Shown here one piece after another: positions 32,530 to 40,364 of a DNA stretch of 58,336 nucleotides. The first letter of the stretch is position 1, and the number at the start of each line of letters is the position of its first letter. A model generated the notes under the pieces. The model saw only the letters and a list, made by a program, of their open reading frames with translations. It searched no databases and was not told the DNA's origin. The stretch comes from a virus, in IMG/VR virus record IMGVR_UViG_3300021599_001920, positions 1 to 58,336 of that record; one strand, written 5' to 3'. Position numbers and translations under genes: made by a program.

Positions 32530-34841
32530 TGAGATTATTATTTGTAATTCTATTATCTATAATCACAACTTTTGGGTTTGGGCAGTCGGTAACGGCACCT
32601 GAACCCAAATCGTTTGCCATAAACACCATTGGACAGGATGCCAGTGGATTTGTATTAAGTGGATTTAACGCAACTGAAACATTACTTGCTTCAATTAGTT
32701 TAATCAATCCACCATCTGGTACTACATTTTATCTTAACACAACAACAGGTTTAACAGCAGCAAGTGGATTTACTTTAAATGGTAATAAAACTCGTTTAGT
32801 TGTAACGGGAACAATCGCCAATGTTAATACAGCATTAGCATCTTTGAAAGTAAACACAGGTTCAGTAGTTGGTAATGTTCAATTATCAGTTGCGGCAACT
32901 ATCAATCCAATTGGATTTTTTTACAACGGAGTTAATGGACACTTTTATAAACCACTAACCGCAACCGCTGATAGAACTACATATACAAACGCAAGAGCAA
33001 GGTCTTTATTAAGTACATTCAAAGGACAGTCGGGATATTTGGTAACAATAACCTCCACATCTGAAGAAGAATTTATTAGAGTAAATGTTCCTGCAACGAA
33101 TGTATGGTTTGCAGCAACGGATGAAGTTGTGGATGGAAGATGGGTAATTGATGCTGGGCCTGAAAAGGGGACAGTAATGAAAACCGCAAATGGACAACTA
33201 AACGGAAACATAGTAGGTGTATATAACAACTGGTGTGGTGGTGAACCAAATGGTAGTAATGGTAGTGAAAACTATGCAGTAGCAAAATGGAATGGTGCAG
33301 CTTGTTGGAACGATTTATCAAACAATTGGAATAATCCTTATGTAATTGAGTATGGAACATGGACAAATCCTGATGACCAAACATTTACTGAATTTTATTC
33401 TAATAGTGTAATACATTCAAATGGAGATGTGTTTAGAGTTCAATATACTTTTAATTTTAACAATCTTACGGCAAGTAGATTCGCATTAAGAACACATTCA
33501 CAATCTAATAATGTTTGGACACCATTCTCACAAAATTATACATCATTAAATAATATTGGTAGAGTGGATATGAGTTCTTTTTCAGATACAATTAAAGTTG
33601 TTGGTGGAATATCCGCAAACATAAATTCTGGTCAAGTCGAATATTCGTATACCAATCCAAATGCAAGTTGGTTAAATGGTGATAGTCGGCTTTTAATTGA
33701 TATGAGAACATTTGGCAATACAGTTCCATCAACAATATCGCGTGCAAAAATATTAGATACATATGATGGGCCTGTGACATATTTAAGTAGCGATGCTGCG
33801 TGGGCACAATATAGAGTTCCATCACCACTTACAAAAGTAACTGATGGAACATCAATATACAATTCGAATATCCGAAATGTAAATGGTTGGAATACTGATT
33901 ATGCTTTCACATCAACAATAAGTTTTTCAAATCAAATGGTGTATAAACCGCAAATGGTACAATTCCAAAATCCAATAGCAGATACTATAACTTCAATGTT
34001 AGATAGAATAGTGACGGTATCGGATGTATATCTTGCTTTTAAAGAATTTGCAGACGGTGGAATATTCGGAAATACAAGTAACTATTTCACTTCAGGTATA
34101 CAATTTATGAACGCAGATGTAGATGAAAATGGCCAATTTAATGAAGCAGATTGTTTTAAATTATTAAGACATTTATTAGGTCAAGAATCATTATTAACAA
34201 CAAATAATTTACAATCTTTTATTAAATTGTTACCAAAATCTGATTACGATGCGGTAACAAAAAGTAATTGGATGTCATATCCAAATGCAACTTCAGACAG
34301 TTATAGTAACTTGACACTGAGCTCAACTCAGTTGTTAAACGCCTTCACATTGAACGCCTTTTGGAAAGGAGATGTGAATATGTCTCATTCACCATCTCAA
34401 ACTGTTACGAATGGTGTTGCCAATCAGATAAATTCAATTACTTCTATGTCAAACAGTATATCAAAAAATTCTTCCGAACCAAGTGCTTATGTAATATCTG
34501 AAATTATCGGTGATAGTTTGGTTGTCATAGTAAAGTTTAATCCAAATACAAATGATATTGTTGGAACACAATTTAGAATCAATTACGATAACTCAATTTT
34601 AAAATATAGTGGAACACAATTTAAAACAGCCGGATCACCGATAAACTTTGGTAATGATAGAGGTGATAATATAAATTTAGGGTCGTTGAATATGAGTGGG
34701 GGGATTTTAGATAATACCACAGAATACAAATTATCTTTTAAGTTGAATAAAAAAATAACAAATTCGCTCGGGTTGGTGTCAATCGCAACAAATGAGGCGG
34801 TTACCAAAATGGGCGGTAGCATTAAAATTAGAATAGAATGA
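32529..34841 (+). CDS. Secreted C-type lectin-domain protein with dockerin/cohesin-like modules
   Basis: 770 aa. Signal peptide MRLLFVILLSIITTFGFGQ. Residues 20-125 form an immunoglobulin-like beta region. Residues 132-277 form a C-type lectin domain: FYKPLTATADRTTYTNARA, GYLVTITSTSEEEFI, VWFAATDEVVDGRWVID, the calcium/sugar motif EPN at 239-241 (NWCGGEPNGSNGSENYAV) and CWNDLSNNW with WND. At 527-552 ADVDENGQFNEADCFKLLRH is a dockerin-type calcium loop and helix, completed by WKGDVNMSHSPSQ at about 611. The last 115 residues resemble a cohesin (VVIVKFNPNTNDIVGTQFRI, NYDNSILKYSG). Calcium-dependent glycan binding outside the cell is predicted. Confidence 0.8.
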   Translation: MRLLFVILLSIITTFGFGQSVTAPEPKSFAINTIGQDASGFVLSGFNATETLLASISLINPPSGTTFYLNTTTGLTAASGFTLNGNKTRLVVTGTIANVNTALASLKVNTGSVVGNVQLSVAATINPIGFFYNGVNGHFYKPLTATADRTTYTNARARSLLSTFKGQSGYLVTITSTSEEEFIRVNVPATNVWFAATDEVVDGRWVIDAGPEKGTVMKTANGQLNGNIVGVYNNWCGGEPNGSNGSENYAVAKWNGAACWNDLSNNWNNPYVIEYGTWTNPDDQTFTEFYSNSVIHSNGDVFRVQYTFNFNNLTASRFALRTHSQSNNVWTPFSQNYTSLNNIGRVDMSSFSDTIKVVGGISANINSGQVEYSYTNPNASWLNGDSRLLIDMRTFGNTVPSTISRAKILDTYDGPVTYLSSDAAWAQYRVPSPLTKVTDGTSIYNSNIRNVNGWNTDYAFTSTISFSNQMVYKPQMVQFQNPIADTITSMLDRIVTVSDVYLAFKEFADGGIFGNTSNYFTSGIQFMNADVDENGQFNEADCFKLLRHLLGQESLLTTNNLQSFIKLLPKSDYDAVTKSNWMSYPNATSDSYSNLTLSSTQLLNAFTLNAFWKGDVNMSHSPSQTVTNGVANQINSITSMSNSISKNSSEPSAYVISEIIGDSLVVIVKFNPNTNDIVGTQFRINYDNSILKYSGTQFKTAGSPINFGNDRGDNINLGSLNMSGGILDNTTEYKLSFKLNKKITNSLGLVSIATNEAVTKMGGSIKIRIE

Positions 34842-35185
34842 GAATTGTATTATTATGTTTTTTGATTTTTATATCAGGATGTAGAAAAACAAATTTACCC
34901 GAGCCAATTTCTTCTATTGGAAAAGTGGACGTGTTTTCTGTAAAAGAACTCAAGGTATCTAATGGAGATGAATTAAATTTTGATTTAAAGACAGAAGGAA
35001 TACACACGATGACTCTTTTTGATTCTGTCGGACAACAGGTAATTACAAGAGAAAGAATTGCCGGAAAAATCGGACAAAATACTTTGAATATATATACAAA
35101 ATCGTTGCCTATTAGATATTTATATTTATCCTTAGAGGATGTTAATAATGTCCAAATAGGTAGAACGTTATTAATATTAAACTAA
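34838..35185 (+). CDS. Lipoprotein with T9SS-tail-like beta domain
   Basis: 115 aa. Lipobox at the end of the signal peptide (FLIFISGC, lipid on Cys17). The mature part LNFDLKTEGIHTMTLFDSVG, then QQVITRERIAGKIGQN and LNIYTKSLP has the order of the Bacteroidota C-terminal sorting domain (strand, FDxxG, turn, NxLxIxT, Leu-Pro). Here it stands alone on a lipid anchor. Next to it is a paralogue at 35196. The start overlaps the stop of the lectin gene by 4 bases. Confidence 0.65.
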   Translation: MRIVLLCFLIFISGCRKTNLPEPISSIGKVDVFSVKELKVSNGDELNFDLKTEGIHTMTLFDSVGQQVITRERIAGKIGQNTLNIYTKSLPIRYLYLSLEDVNNVQIGRTLLILN

Positions 35186-35195
35186 ACAAAAAACA

Positions 35196-35567
35196 ATGAA
35201 AAAATTAATTATTACATTAATCGCGGCCGTATTTATTCTCGGATGTAGAAAAACTCCATTCGTTGAACCTCCTCTACCACCAACACCAAACGCTTTAGAA
35301 ATAACCTCCAAGGTTGGTATAAAATTAGAGACTCCTTTTGTTACATCAGAAGTGGCAATGAACGTAAAAAGTGACGTCGCCCAAACAGTAACTATAAAGA
35401 TTTTTAATATTGGTAACAAAGTGATTTCTAAAGAAACTGTGAACGTAAAGGTTGGAGACAATATACTTAAAGTATATACCAATGCTTTACCGTCCTCCGC
35501 ATATAGAATAGGATTATATGATCAAAACGATAAAGAATTAGGAATAACCGATTTTAATAAACTATAA
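35196..35567 (+). CDS. Lipoprotein, paralogue of the previous gene
   Basis: 123 aa. Lipobox AVFILGC (Cys17) followed by RKTPFVEPPLPPTPN, as in the neighbour's RKTNLPEP. The domain VTIKIFNIGNKVISKETVNV, then GDNILKVYTNALPSSAYRIG is the same strand pattern, closer to the canonical sorting-domain form (SSAYRIGLYD). The two genes are a tandem duplication with strong divergence. Outer-membrane anchoring is expected. Confidence 0.65.
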   Translation: MKKLIITLIAAVFILGCRKTPFVEPPLPPTPNALEITSKVGIKLETPFVTSEVAMNVKSDVAQTVTIKIFNIGNKVISKETVNVKVGDNILKVYTNALPSSAYRIGLYDQNDKELGITDFNKL

Positions 35568-35584
35568 ACACAAAAACACAAATT

Positions 35585-35905
35585 ATGTCAGAAGAAGTAG
35601 AAAGCACAAATGATGGTACATGGTCAGGATTAAAGAAGACCATTGTCGGAGTAGCCGGTACCGTAGTAACCGCAGGTGGTGTATGGGTCACCACATTATT
35701 TGGAGGTGGAGACAAAGAAGCTACTCCAGTACAGCAAGCGGCACCAGTAATTAATATTACAAACTCAAATCAACAGCAACAAGCGGCTGGAGGTGCCGGC
35801 GGTAAAACGGTTGTAATCAAAGAAAAAGAAACAATAAAAGAAAAACCCGCACCTGTTAAGAAAAAAGACGGTGATGAGTTTAAAGAAAAACCAGCTGAGT
35901 GGTAA
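35585..35905 (+). CDS. Small membrane protein with Gln-rich and charged tail
   Basis: 106 aa. One weak membrane segment at residues 17-42 (LKKTIVGVAGTVVTAGGVWV, then TTLFGGG). This is followed by a low-complexity ITNSNQQQQAAGGAGGKTVV and a Lys/Glu-rich end. Its leader ACACAAATT-ATG is shared with 36622. Its place beside the holin-like gene makes a lysis-accessory role possible, but there is no motif to prove it. Confidence 0.5.
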   Translation: MSEEVESTNDGTWSGLKKTIVGVAGTVVTAGGVWVTTLFGGGDKEATPVQQAAPVINITNSNQQQQAAGGAGGKTVVIKEKETIKEKPAPVKKKDGDEFKEKPAEW

Positions 35906-35917
35906 AATTTTTATATA

Positions 35918-36586
35918 ATGATGGAAAACAATCAACAACCAACAGGTTTTAAAGAATTATTAAACTCTATGATGAAAAGAAGATGGTTTATCACAGCTAT
36001 CGTTCTTGGGGGGTTTATGTTAATAATGGGGGGTATTTTCGCAGCTATTATAGGTAAGAATGAGATTGGTGGTGAGTGGAAAGAATTATTACTTCTTTTA
36101 TTAGGTGCTTTCATCGGTTCCTATGGTAAAATCATTGACTATTGGTTTAGTGATACTGATAAGGATAAGATGTTAGTTCAAAAAATGGACGAAGAGGATG
36201 GGGTTTCTCTTTCAAACACAAATGATATGAAAGAAAGTGATAAACCTGTTACACCATTAATACCCGATGCATTTGTTCAAGCTGCAAATCATGCACATGA
36301 AATTAATATGATTGAAGTTAATAAACCAAAAGAAACTGTAGTTGAAACACAAATTACCGATGCCGTAACAACTCCAAAGACAGGTAGAACAGGCGTTGAA
36401 GTGGATGAAGATGGTGATGGACAAATGGATGGTATTGACTTTGATGGTGATGGTAAAATTGATATGTATTTCGCGCATAGACAATGTGAACATATTTGGG
36501 GTGACTCAGATGGTGACGGTGATTTAGAATGTCTGAAGTGTGGAAAAATTAAGGATCCTGACCCTGATGACCATATAGAGGGTTAA
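35918..36586 (+). CDS. Membrane protein with calcium-loop repeats and zinc ribbon
   Basis: 222 aa. Two membrane segments: FITAIVLGGFMLIMGGIFAA (about 25-45) and WKELLLLLLGAFIGSYGKII (about 50-70). The cytoplasmic or periplasmic part is acidic. Residues 163-200 contain three EF-hand/thrombospondin-3-like loops (DEDGDGQMDG, DFDGDGKIDM, DSDGDGDLEC), with CEHIW and CLKCGK making a possible zinc knuckle that overlaps the last loop. A holin-like N-terminus with a calcium-binding tail is unusual. Sits 13 bases after the preceding gene. Confidence 0.6.
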   Translation: MMENNQQPTGFKELLNSMMKRRWFITAIVLGGFMLIMGGIFAAIIGKNEIGGEWKELLLLLLGAFIGSYGKIIDYWFSDTDKDKMLVQKMDEEDGVSLSNTNDMKESDKPVTPLIPDAFVQAANHAHEINMIEVNKPKETVVETQITDAVTTPKTGRTGVEVDEDGDGQMDGIDFDGDGKIDMYFAHRQCEHIWGDSDGDGDLECLKCGKIKDPDPDDHIEG

Positions 36587-36593
36587 ATCATAA

Positions 36594-36621
36594 ACAAAAC
36601 ACAAAACACAAAACACAAATT
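36594..36621 (+). repeat. Tandem AAAACAC leader repeat
   Basis: Three or four copies of AAAACAC run into the ATG at 36622; a shorter version precedes 35585. Probably an A-rich ribosome-loading leader of the type used without a Shine-Dalgarno sequence. Confidence 0.5.
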
Positions 36622-36879
36622 ATGGGATTTTTTAAAGAATTATTTAACGACAACAACACAATCAACGAAAAATCGGTAGTCGGTTTTGCATCATTCGTTT
36701 GTATGGTATTAGCTTTAGTAGTTGACCTCGTAACAGGTTGGTTAGGTAAAGAATTACTTATTAACGAATTTATCTTTGATGGTTTCTTGGTTATTACACT
36801 TGGTGCCTTCGGTATTGCCTCGGTGGACAAGTATATAAACAACAAACACAATAAAAAAGATGAAGAAGTCGAAGGTTAA
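36622..36879 (+). CDS. Holin-like two-helix membrane protein
   Basis: 85 aa. Two hydrophobic helices, VGFASFVCMVLALVVDLVTG and FDGFLVITLGAFGIASVDKY, with a short charged loop between and a charged C-terminus (NNKHNKKDEEVEG). Size, topology and acidic/basic ends match class II phage holins, and a proline-free second helix is typical of this group. No endolysin gene is present nearby, so the assignment is tentative. Confidence 0.5.
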   Translation: MGFFKELFNDNNTINEKSVVGFASFVCMVLALVVDLVTGWLGKELLINEFIFDGFLVITLGAFGIASVDKYINNKHNKKDEEVEG

Positions 36880-36881
36880 TT

Positions 36882-36909
36882 AAAAGAGGGAGTTTGACTC
36901 CCTCTTTTA
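36882..36909 (+). terminator. Rho-independent terminator
   Basis: AAAAGAGGGAG, 4-nt loop, CTCCCTCTTTT, then AT-rich sequence; lies 2-3 bases after the 36622 stop. Confidence 0.8.
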
Positions 36910-36912
36910 TTA

Positions 36913-36920
36913 TATTTATA
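36913..36920 (+). promoter_or_regulatory. TATTTATA octamer upstream of 36932
   Basis: Perfect match, 11 nt before the ATG at 36932 and 4 nt after the terminator. Confidence 0.5.
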
Positions 36921-36931
36921 AAATAAAGAAT

Positions 36932-37660
36932 ATGAAAAAATTAGTTTTAGTTTTAAGTTTGTTATTAATTTTTGTTTTAAGCAACTCACTTAATGCACAA
37001 ACGATAGGTGTTACAAAAACAGAAGAATATAAAGCAGAATTTGAAAAGAAAAAAGATATTTCAGCATTTTTAGACTACGAAGGTCCCAAAAAGAATATTC
37101 AAATATTGAAATGTGGTATTGGTGAAGAGGTATATGATATGTACCCTGAATTAAAAGAGAAAAGAGTTGGTTTGGGTGTTGCAAATATTGTATTAGAATA
37201 TTTGGATAACCTTAATCGTTTTGAATTTACCGAAGATAAAACGGAAATAAAAAACAGAATGGTTCAACAGTTCAAAGCATCAAATGCCGGTATATCTGAA
37301 AATAAAATAGAAGGTAGAGGAAAAATTAAATTGGCAAATTATTTTGTTGAGATTGAAGTTTATGATTACTCAGTATCCGAAGATGAAACCATCAATTTAA
37401 AAAATGGTATTAAAGATAATATGGTGACTCGTTTGGGTCTTCAAGTTAGATTTACGAATGCCGAAACGGGTGCTATAATTGCCGCTTCAGGGTTAGGTGA
37501 ATCGAAAACTACAAGAGAATTAACTTTGGTTTCAGACGCATCTGTTGATCCAATTAAGTTCAATCAATCAACAATATCAATTGCAACAAAAAAAGCATTA
37601 GATGTTGCATGTGCAAACATATTAGATAAATTAGTAAAAAAGGGTGTTTTCCCAAAATAA
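36932..37660 (+). CDS. CsgG-like outer-membrane protein
   Basis: 242 aa. Signal peptide MKKLVLVLSLLLIFVLSNSLNAQ. The mature part KKNIQILKCGIGEEVYDMYP, then VGLGVANIVLEYLDNLNRFE, NRMVQQFKASNAGISENKI, GRGKIKLANYFVEIEVYDYS, MVTRLGLQVRFTNAETGAII and a C-terminal KKALDVACANILDKLVKK follow the CsgG/HfaB family: the N-terminal ABD-like strand, the membrane hairpin and the terminal helix. No lipobox Cys is present, unlike E. coli CsgG, so it would not be a lipoprotein. Predicted to form an outer-membrane pore or lean on one. Flanked by terminators, so it is an independent unit. Confidence 0.7.
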   Translation: MKKLVLVLSLLLIFVLSNSLNAQTIGVTKTEEYKAEFEKKKDISAFLDYEGPKKNIQILKCGIGEEVYDMYPELKEKRVGLGVANIVLEYLDNLNRFEFTEDKTEIKNRMVQQFKASNAGISENKIEGRGKIKLANYFVEIEVYDYSVSEDETINLKNGIKDNMVTRLGLQVRFTNAETGAIIAASGLGESKTTRELTLVSDASVDPIKFNQSTISIATKKALDVACANILDKLVKKGVFPK

Positions 37661-37690
37661 CAAAAACAACATATTAATTAAAATATAATA

Positions 37691-37715
37691 AGGGGGGGTT
37701 TATAACCCCCTTTTT
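37691..37715 (+). terminator. Rho-independent terminator after the CsgG-like gene
   Basis: GGGGGGGTT, loop TATA, ACCCCC and five T residues. Confidence 0.85.
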
Positions 37716-37717
37716 AA

Positions 37718-37725
37718 TATTTATA
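37718..37725 (+). promoter_or_regulatory. TATTTATA octamer upstream of 37746
   Basis: Perfect match, 20 nt before the ATG at 37746, directly after the terminator. Confidence 0.5.
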
Positions 37726-37745
37726 TGTTATAAAACACTTTAATT

Positions 37746-38588
37746 ATGAAGAAGTCATTAATATTATTATTGTTAATTCCTGTGATAACATTTTCACAAG
37801 TTTCATCTTGGAGAAGTAACCCACCTCAACAACAATCATCACCACAAAGAAGTACTCCATCCGTACAACAATCAATTCCACAAAGAAATGATGTTAGTGA
37901 TTGGAGAAGTCAACCACCATCAAGAGGGTATGATAGACCTGTAAGAACAAGACCAGGTTCTAATATCATTGTAAGAGACCCGTGGGTTGGTGGATTTGGA
38001 TGGGGGTGGAATAGATGGGATATGTGGGGAGCACCTGGATTTGGTTGGAACTTTTGGCAACCGTCTTGGTATTGGAATGATTGGGGGTATCGTCAACCAC
38101 AAAGAATTTATGTTTACGAAAATGGTAAGAGAGATACTATTAGAGGTAAAAAACCAATAATAAATTTTGGTTTACATAAAACAACTAATAACCAAATTGG
38201 TGCATCATTTGCCGTTGGCGGAAAAAACTATTTTATGGTAGATTTTGTTTCGACATATCAACCAGACCGATCAACTTTTTTTCCATATGGTAGAATTACA
38301 CAAGTTGACTTTCCATTAATTAATGATTTAATTAAAGAAAAAACAATCTACCTTGGTGGTGGTAAAAGATTCAAAAGAACTGGATTTCATGCAATGATTG
38401 GATTTGGAAATGAAATTGTTAGATGGAGAGGGAAAGATGCGATTGGTGAAATCACTTTTCCAAAATATAATTCAAACTTTGTTACCGCAAAGGTTGGTAT
38501 TATGAGAGATGTAAAAAATTTGACACTTAAAATAGATACTGATCCTATTAGAAATTATACTCAATTTGGATTTGGTTTGAATTTTTAA
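37746..38588 (+). CDS. Exported Trp/Gly-rich outer-membrane barrel candidate
   Basis: 280 aa. Signal peptide MKKSLILLLLIPVITFS. Residues 20-75 are a Pro/Gln/Ser-rich low-complexity region with a repeated SSWRSNPPQQ / SDWRSQPPSR pair. Then comes a Trp-Gly-rich segment (WVGGFGWGWNRWDMWGAPGF) and a beta-rich C-terminal half ending FGFGLNF, the usual aromatic end of an outer-membrane barrel strand. The barrel is short, perhaps eight strands. It is cotranscribed with the next gene (3-base gap). Confidence 0.6.
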   Translation: MKKSLILLLLIPVITFSQVSSWRSNPPQQQSSPQRSTPSVQQSIPQRNDVSDWRSQPPSRGYDRPVRTRPGSNIIVRDPWVGGFGWGWNRWDMWGAPGFGWNFWQPSWYWNDWGYRQPQRIYVYENGKRDTIRGKKPIINFGLHKTTNNQIGASFAVGGKNYFMVDFVSTYQPDRSTFFPYGRITQVDFPLINDLIKEKTIYLGGGKRFKRTGFHAMIGFGNEIVRWRGKDAIGEITFPKYNSNFVTAKVGIMRDVKNLTLKIDTDPIRNYTQFGFGLNF

Positions 38589-38591
38589 TAA

Positions 38592-39899
38592 ATGAAAAAA
38601 TGTTTAATAAGTATATTAATATTATTGTTCGTTTATAAAGTAAATGGACAAACTTATACACAAACATATGTAGATAAGTGTACAGGAGAAGTTAAAACGG
38701 TGACAACGACGTATGTAAATGGTAATGCGGTAGTTTCTTTTTATAATCAAGTCAGAACTTTTACTCCGATTGAGGTTGCGAATGGTACAGTTCAAACATG
38801 GTTGAATACAGTTTTTGCACAATATTCCTCAATGGCCTGCCCAACAAGTCAAGTAGTACAACAAACCGTTCAAAATACAGTATCTCAAGCGGCGTCTCAA
38901 GCTGCATCAACAGCAGCAAGTACCGCAGCGAGTTCATCGGCAAGCTCTGCTGCAAGTAGTTCTGCATCATCAGCGGCATCATCATCCGTATCTACATCTT
39001 CTTCAACACCACCATCAACAAGTAACAACACATCATCTTCCTCACAAAGTAGCAATTCGTCATCATCTTCTTCGGAAAGTAAAACCGAAACCAAAACAGA
39101 AACTAAATCTGAGTCAAAATCAGAAACTAAATCTGAATCAAAAGAGGAATCTAAAAAAGAAGAATCTAAAGAAGAAAAAAAAGAAGAAAAAAAAGAAGAA
39201 AAAAAAGAAGAAAAAAAGGAGGAGAAAAAGAAAAATGGAAATTTAAATCCAATGATGTTTGCCTCCGATTTGACCGCAGCACAAAATCCTGACAAAAGAT
39301 TAAACATGATTGTTGGATTGGGTTGGAGTAGAGCGAGTATGGCTGGAGATGAAACATTTTCAGCAAATGCCATGATATGGAGTAATTTAAAACAATTCGC
39401 ACTAAGTGGAGGATACACAAAAATGGAATTTGAAGAAGGAACACTAAAGGCTATACATTCATATGGAACTACATTTGCCTATTTGGATGGTAATTTTATG
39501 AACTTATTATCTTATACTTACGTAAGACCAAATCCTAAGTATGGAACATATGGTTATAATTTAGGTGCAATAAATTTAGTTTTGAGAAATACAACAAACA
39601 CAGGATTCGATTATAATGTTGTAACATCTGCGGTTGGATTTTGGACAAAACCATATTCTTACAGTAAAAAAATTACATTGTCACCTCAGGTTTTTATTAT
39701 GACATCACCAATTAGTTACAATACTCAAACAAAAAAGTCTTCGGTTAATAGAAATCTTGGTTTTTTATTGGGATCATCCATAGATTATAAACTAAGTAAA
39801 AGATTTGGTTTAAGTTTAAATTATAAATTAAGTGTAAACACTATGCCGAATTCACCAATCTTACATAATGTTTTAATTGGAAGTAGAATGATACTATAA
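38592..39899 (+). CDS. Exported outer-membrane protein with Ser/Ala and Lys/Glu low-complexity regions
   Basis: 435 aa. Signal peptide MKKCLISILILLFVYKVNGQ. Residues 95-165 are Ala/Ser-rich and residues 157-215 are nearly only Ser, Glu, Lys and Thr, encoded by 12-bp tandem repeats at 39167-39230. The C-terminal 220 residues have alternating strand patterns (LNMIVGLGWSRASMAGDETF, NLLSYTYVRPNPKYGTYGY, LGFLLGSSIDYKLSKRF) and end LIGSRMIL, as in outer-membrane barrels. The spacer could reach through the periplasm or bind peptidoglycan. Repeat number is likely variable. Confidence 0.65.
   Translation: MKKCLISILILLFVYKVNGQTYTQTYVDKCTGEVKTVTTTYVNGNAVVSFYNQVRTFTPIEVANGTVQTWLNTVFAQYSSMACPTSQVVQQTVQNTVSQAASQAASTAASTAASSSASSAASSSASSAASSSVSTSSSTPPSTSNNTSSSSQSSNSSSSSSESKTETKTETKSESKSETKSESKEESKKEESKEEKKEEKKEEKKEEKKEEKKKNGNLNPMMFASDLTAAQNPDKRLNMIVGLGWSRASMAGDETFSANAMIWSNLKQFALSGGYTKMEFEEGTLKAIHSYGTTFAYLDGNFMNLLSYTYVRPNPKYGTYGYNLGAINLVLRNTTNTGFDYNVVTSAVGFWTKPYSYSKKITLSPQVFIMTSPISYNTQTKKSSVNRNLGFLLGSSIDYKLSKRFGLSLNYKLSVNTMPNSPILHNVLIGSRMIL
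39167..39230 (+). repeat. 12-bp tandem repeats coding EEKK units
   Basis: About four copies of GAAGAAAAAAAA with small changes, inside 38592-39899. Confidence 0.7.
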
Positions 39900-39900
39900 A

Positions 39901-39928
39901 AAAACCCCGATGTAAAAACATCGGGGGG
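39901..39928 (-). terminator. Hairpin terminator (minus-strand T run)
   Basis: CCCCGATG, loop TAAAAA, CATCGGGG. A run of T residues follows only on the minus strand, so it ends transcription of the gene at 39985; it may also stop the cassette from the plus side. Confidence 0.75.
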
Positions 39929-39930
39929 TT

Positions 39931-39959
39931 GACAAAAAACAATAAATGTACCTCTCGAT
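39931..39959 (+). repeat. 29-bp repeat, right copy
   Basis: Same sequence as 30166-30194 with two substitutions, in direct orientation. No plus-strand gene follows it, so a shared promoter function is unlikely at this copy. Confidence 0.75.
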
Positions 39960-39984
39960 ACAATTAAATTATAGACAAAATATT

Positions 39985-40308
39985 TTAATTTGTCAAGTCT
40001 TTATGTAAAGAAATTATTTCAGAACAAGTTTCATAATCTTCCGTTTGTTCAAAATATGGCATTAGATCTCTTTTTAAAATAATACATTCATCTTTTTTAA
40101 AGTTGAATTCAGTATCCCATTCCAATCCTTTAATTTTAGCCGATATATACAACGATAAACTTTTTTTTCTTGTATTTTTAAACCCTTGAAAAACTTCAAT
40201 TATGGATTTATAAATCATTTCTTTGTTCTCATCATAAAAGTCTTTGAACTCGTTGTATTTTCCTTTAAAGACTAATCTTTTGTAAAATTCGTTTTGTTTA
40301 GATGGCAT
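39985..40308 (-). CDS. Hypothetical protein, paralogue of 13850
   Basis: 107 aa. Basic N-terminus, then FKDFYDENKEMIYKSIIEVF, and a C-terminal hairpin-like ILKRDLMPYFEQTEDYETCS that resembles the end of the protein at 13850 (ILNKLIEIFEEREEYEKC). Both fit the UVR-type pattern. Function unknown. It follows the RNA-repair genes on the same strand, 56 bases downstream. Confidence 0.6.
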   Translation of the reverse strand: MPSKQNEFYKRLVFKGKYNEFKDFYDENKEMIYKSIIEVFQGFKNTRKKSLSLYISAKIKGLEWDTEFNFKKDECIILKRDLMPYFEQTEDYETCSEIISLHKDLTN

Positions 40309-40364
40309 GTTTTTTAGTTTAATAAGTGTAAAACAAAAATATAAAAATTTATAAAATAAAAAAA

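Noticed and set aside
36594-36621. CRISPR-like or regulatory repeat array
   Set aside because: Only short AAAACAC units without spacers; best seen as an A-rich leader.
38897-39444. Long minus-strand frames opposite the Ser/Glu-rich gene
   Set aside because: They mirror the low-complexity repeats of 38592-39899 and encode Asp/Ser runs without any start context.
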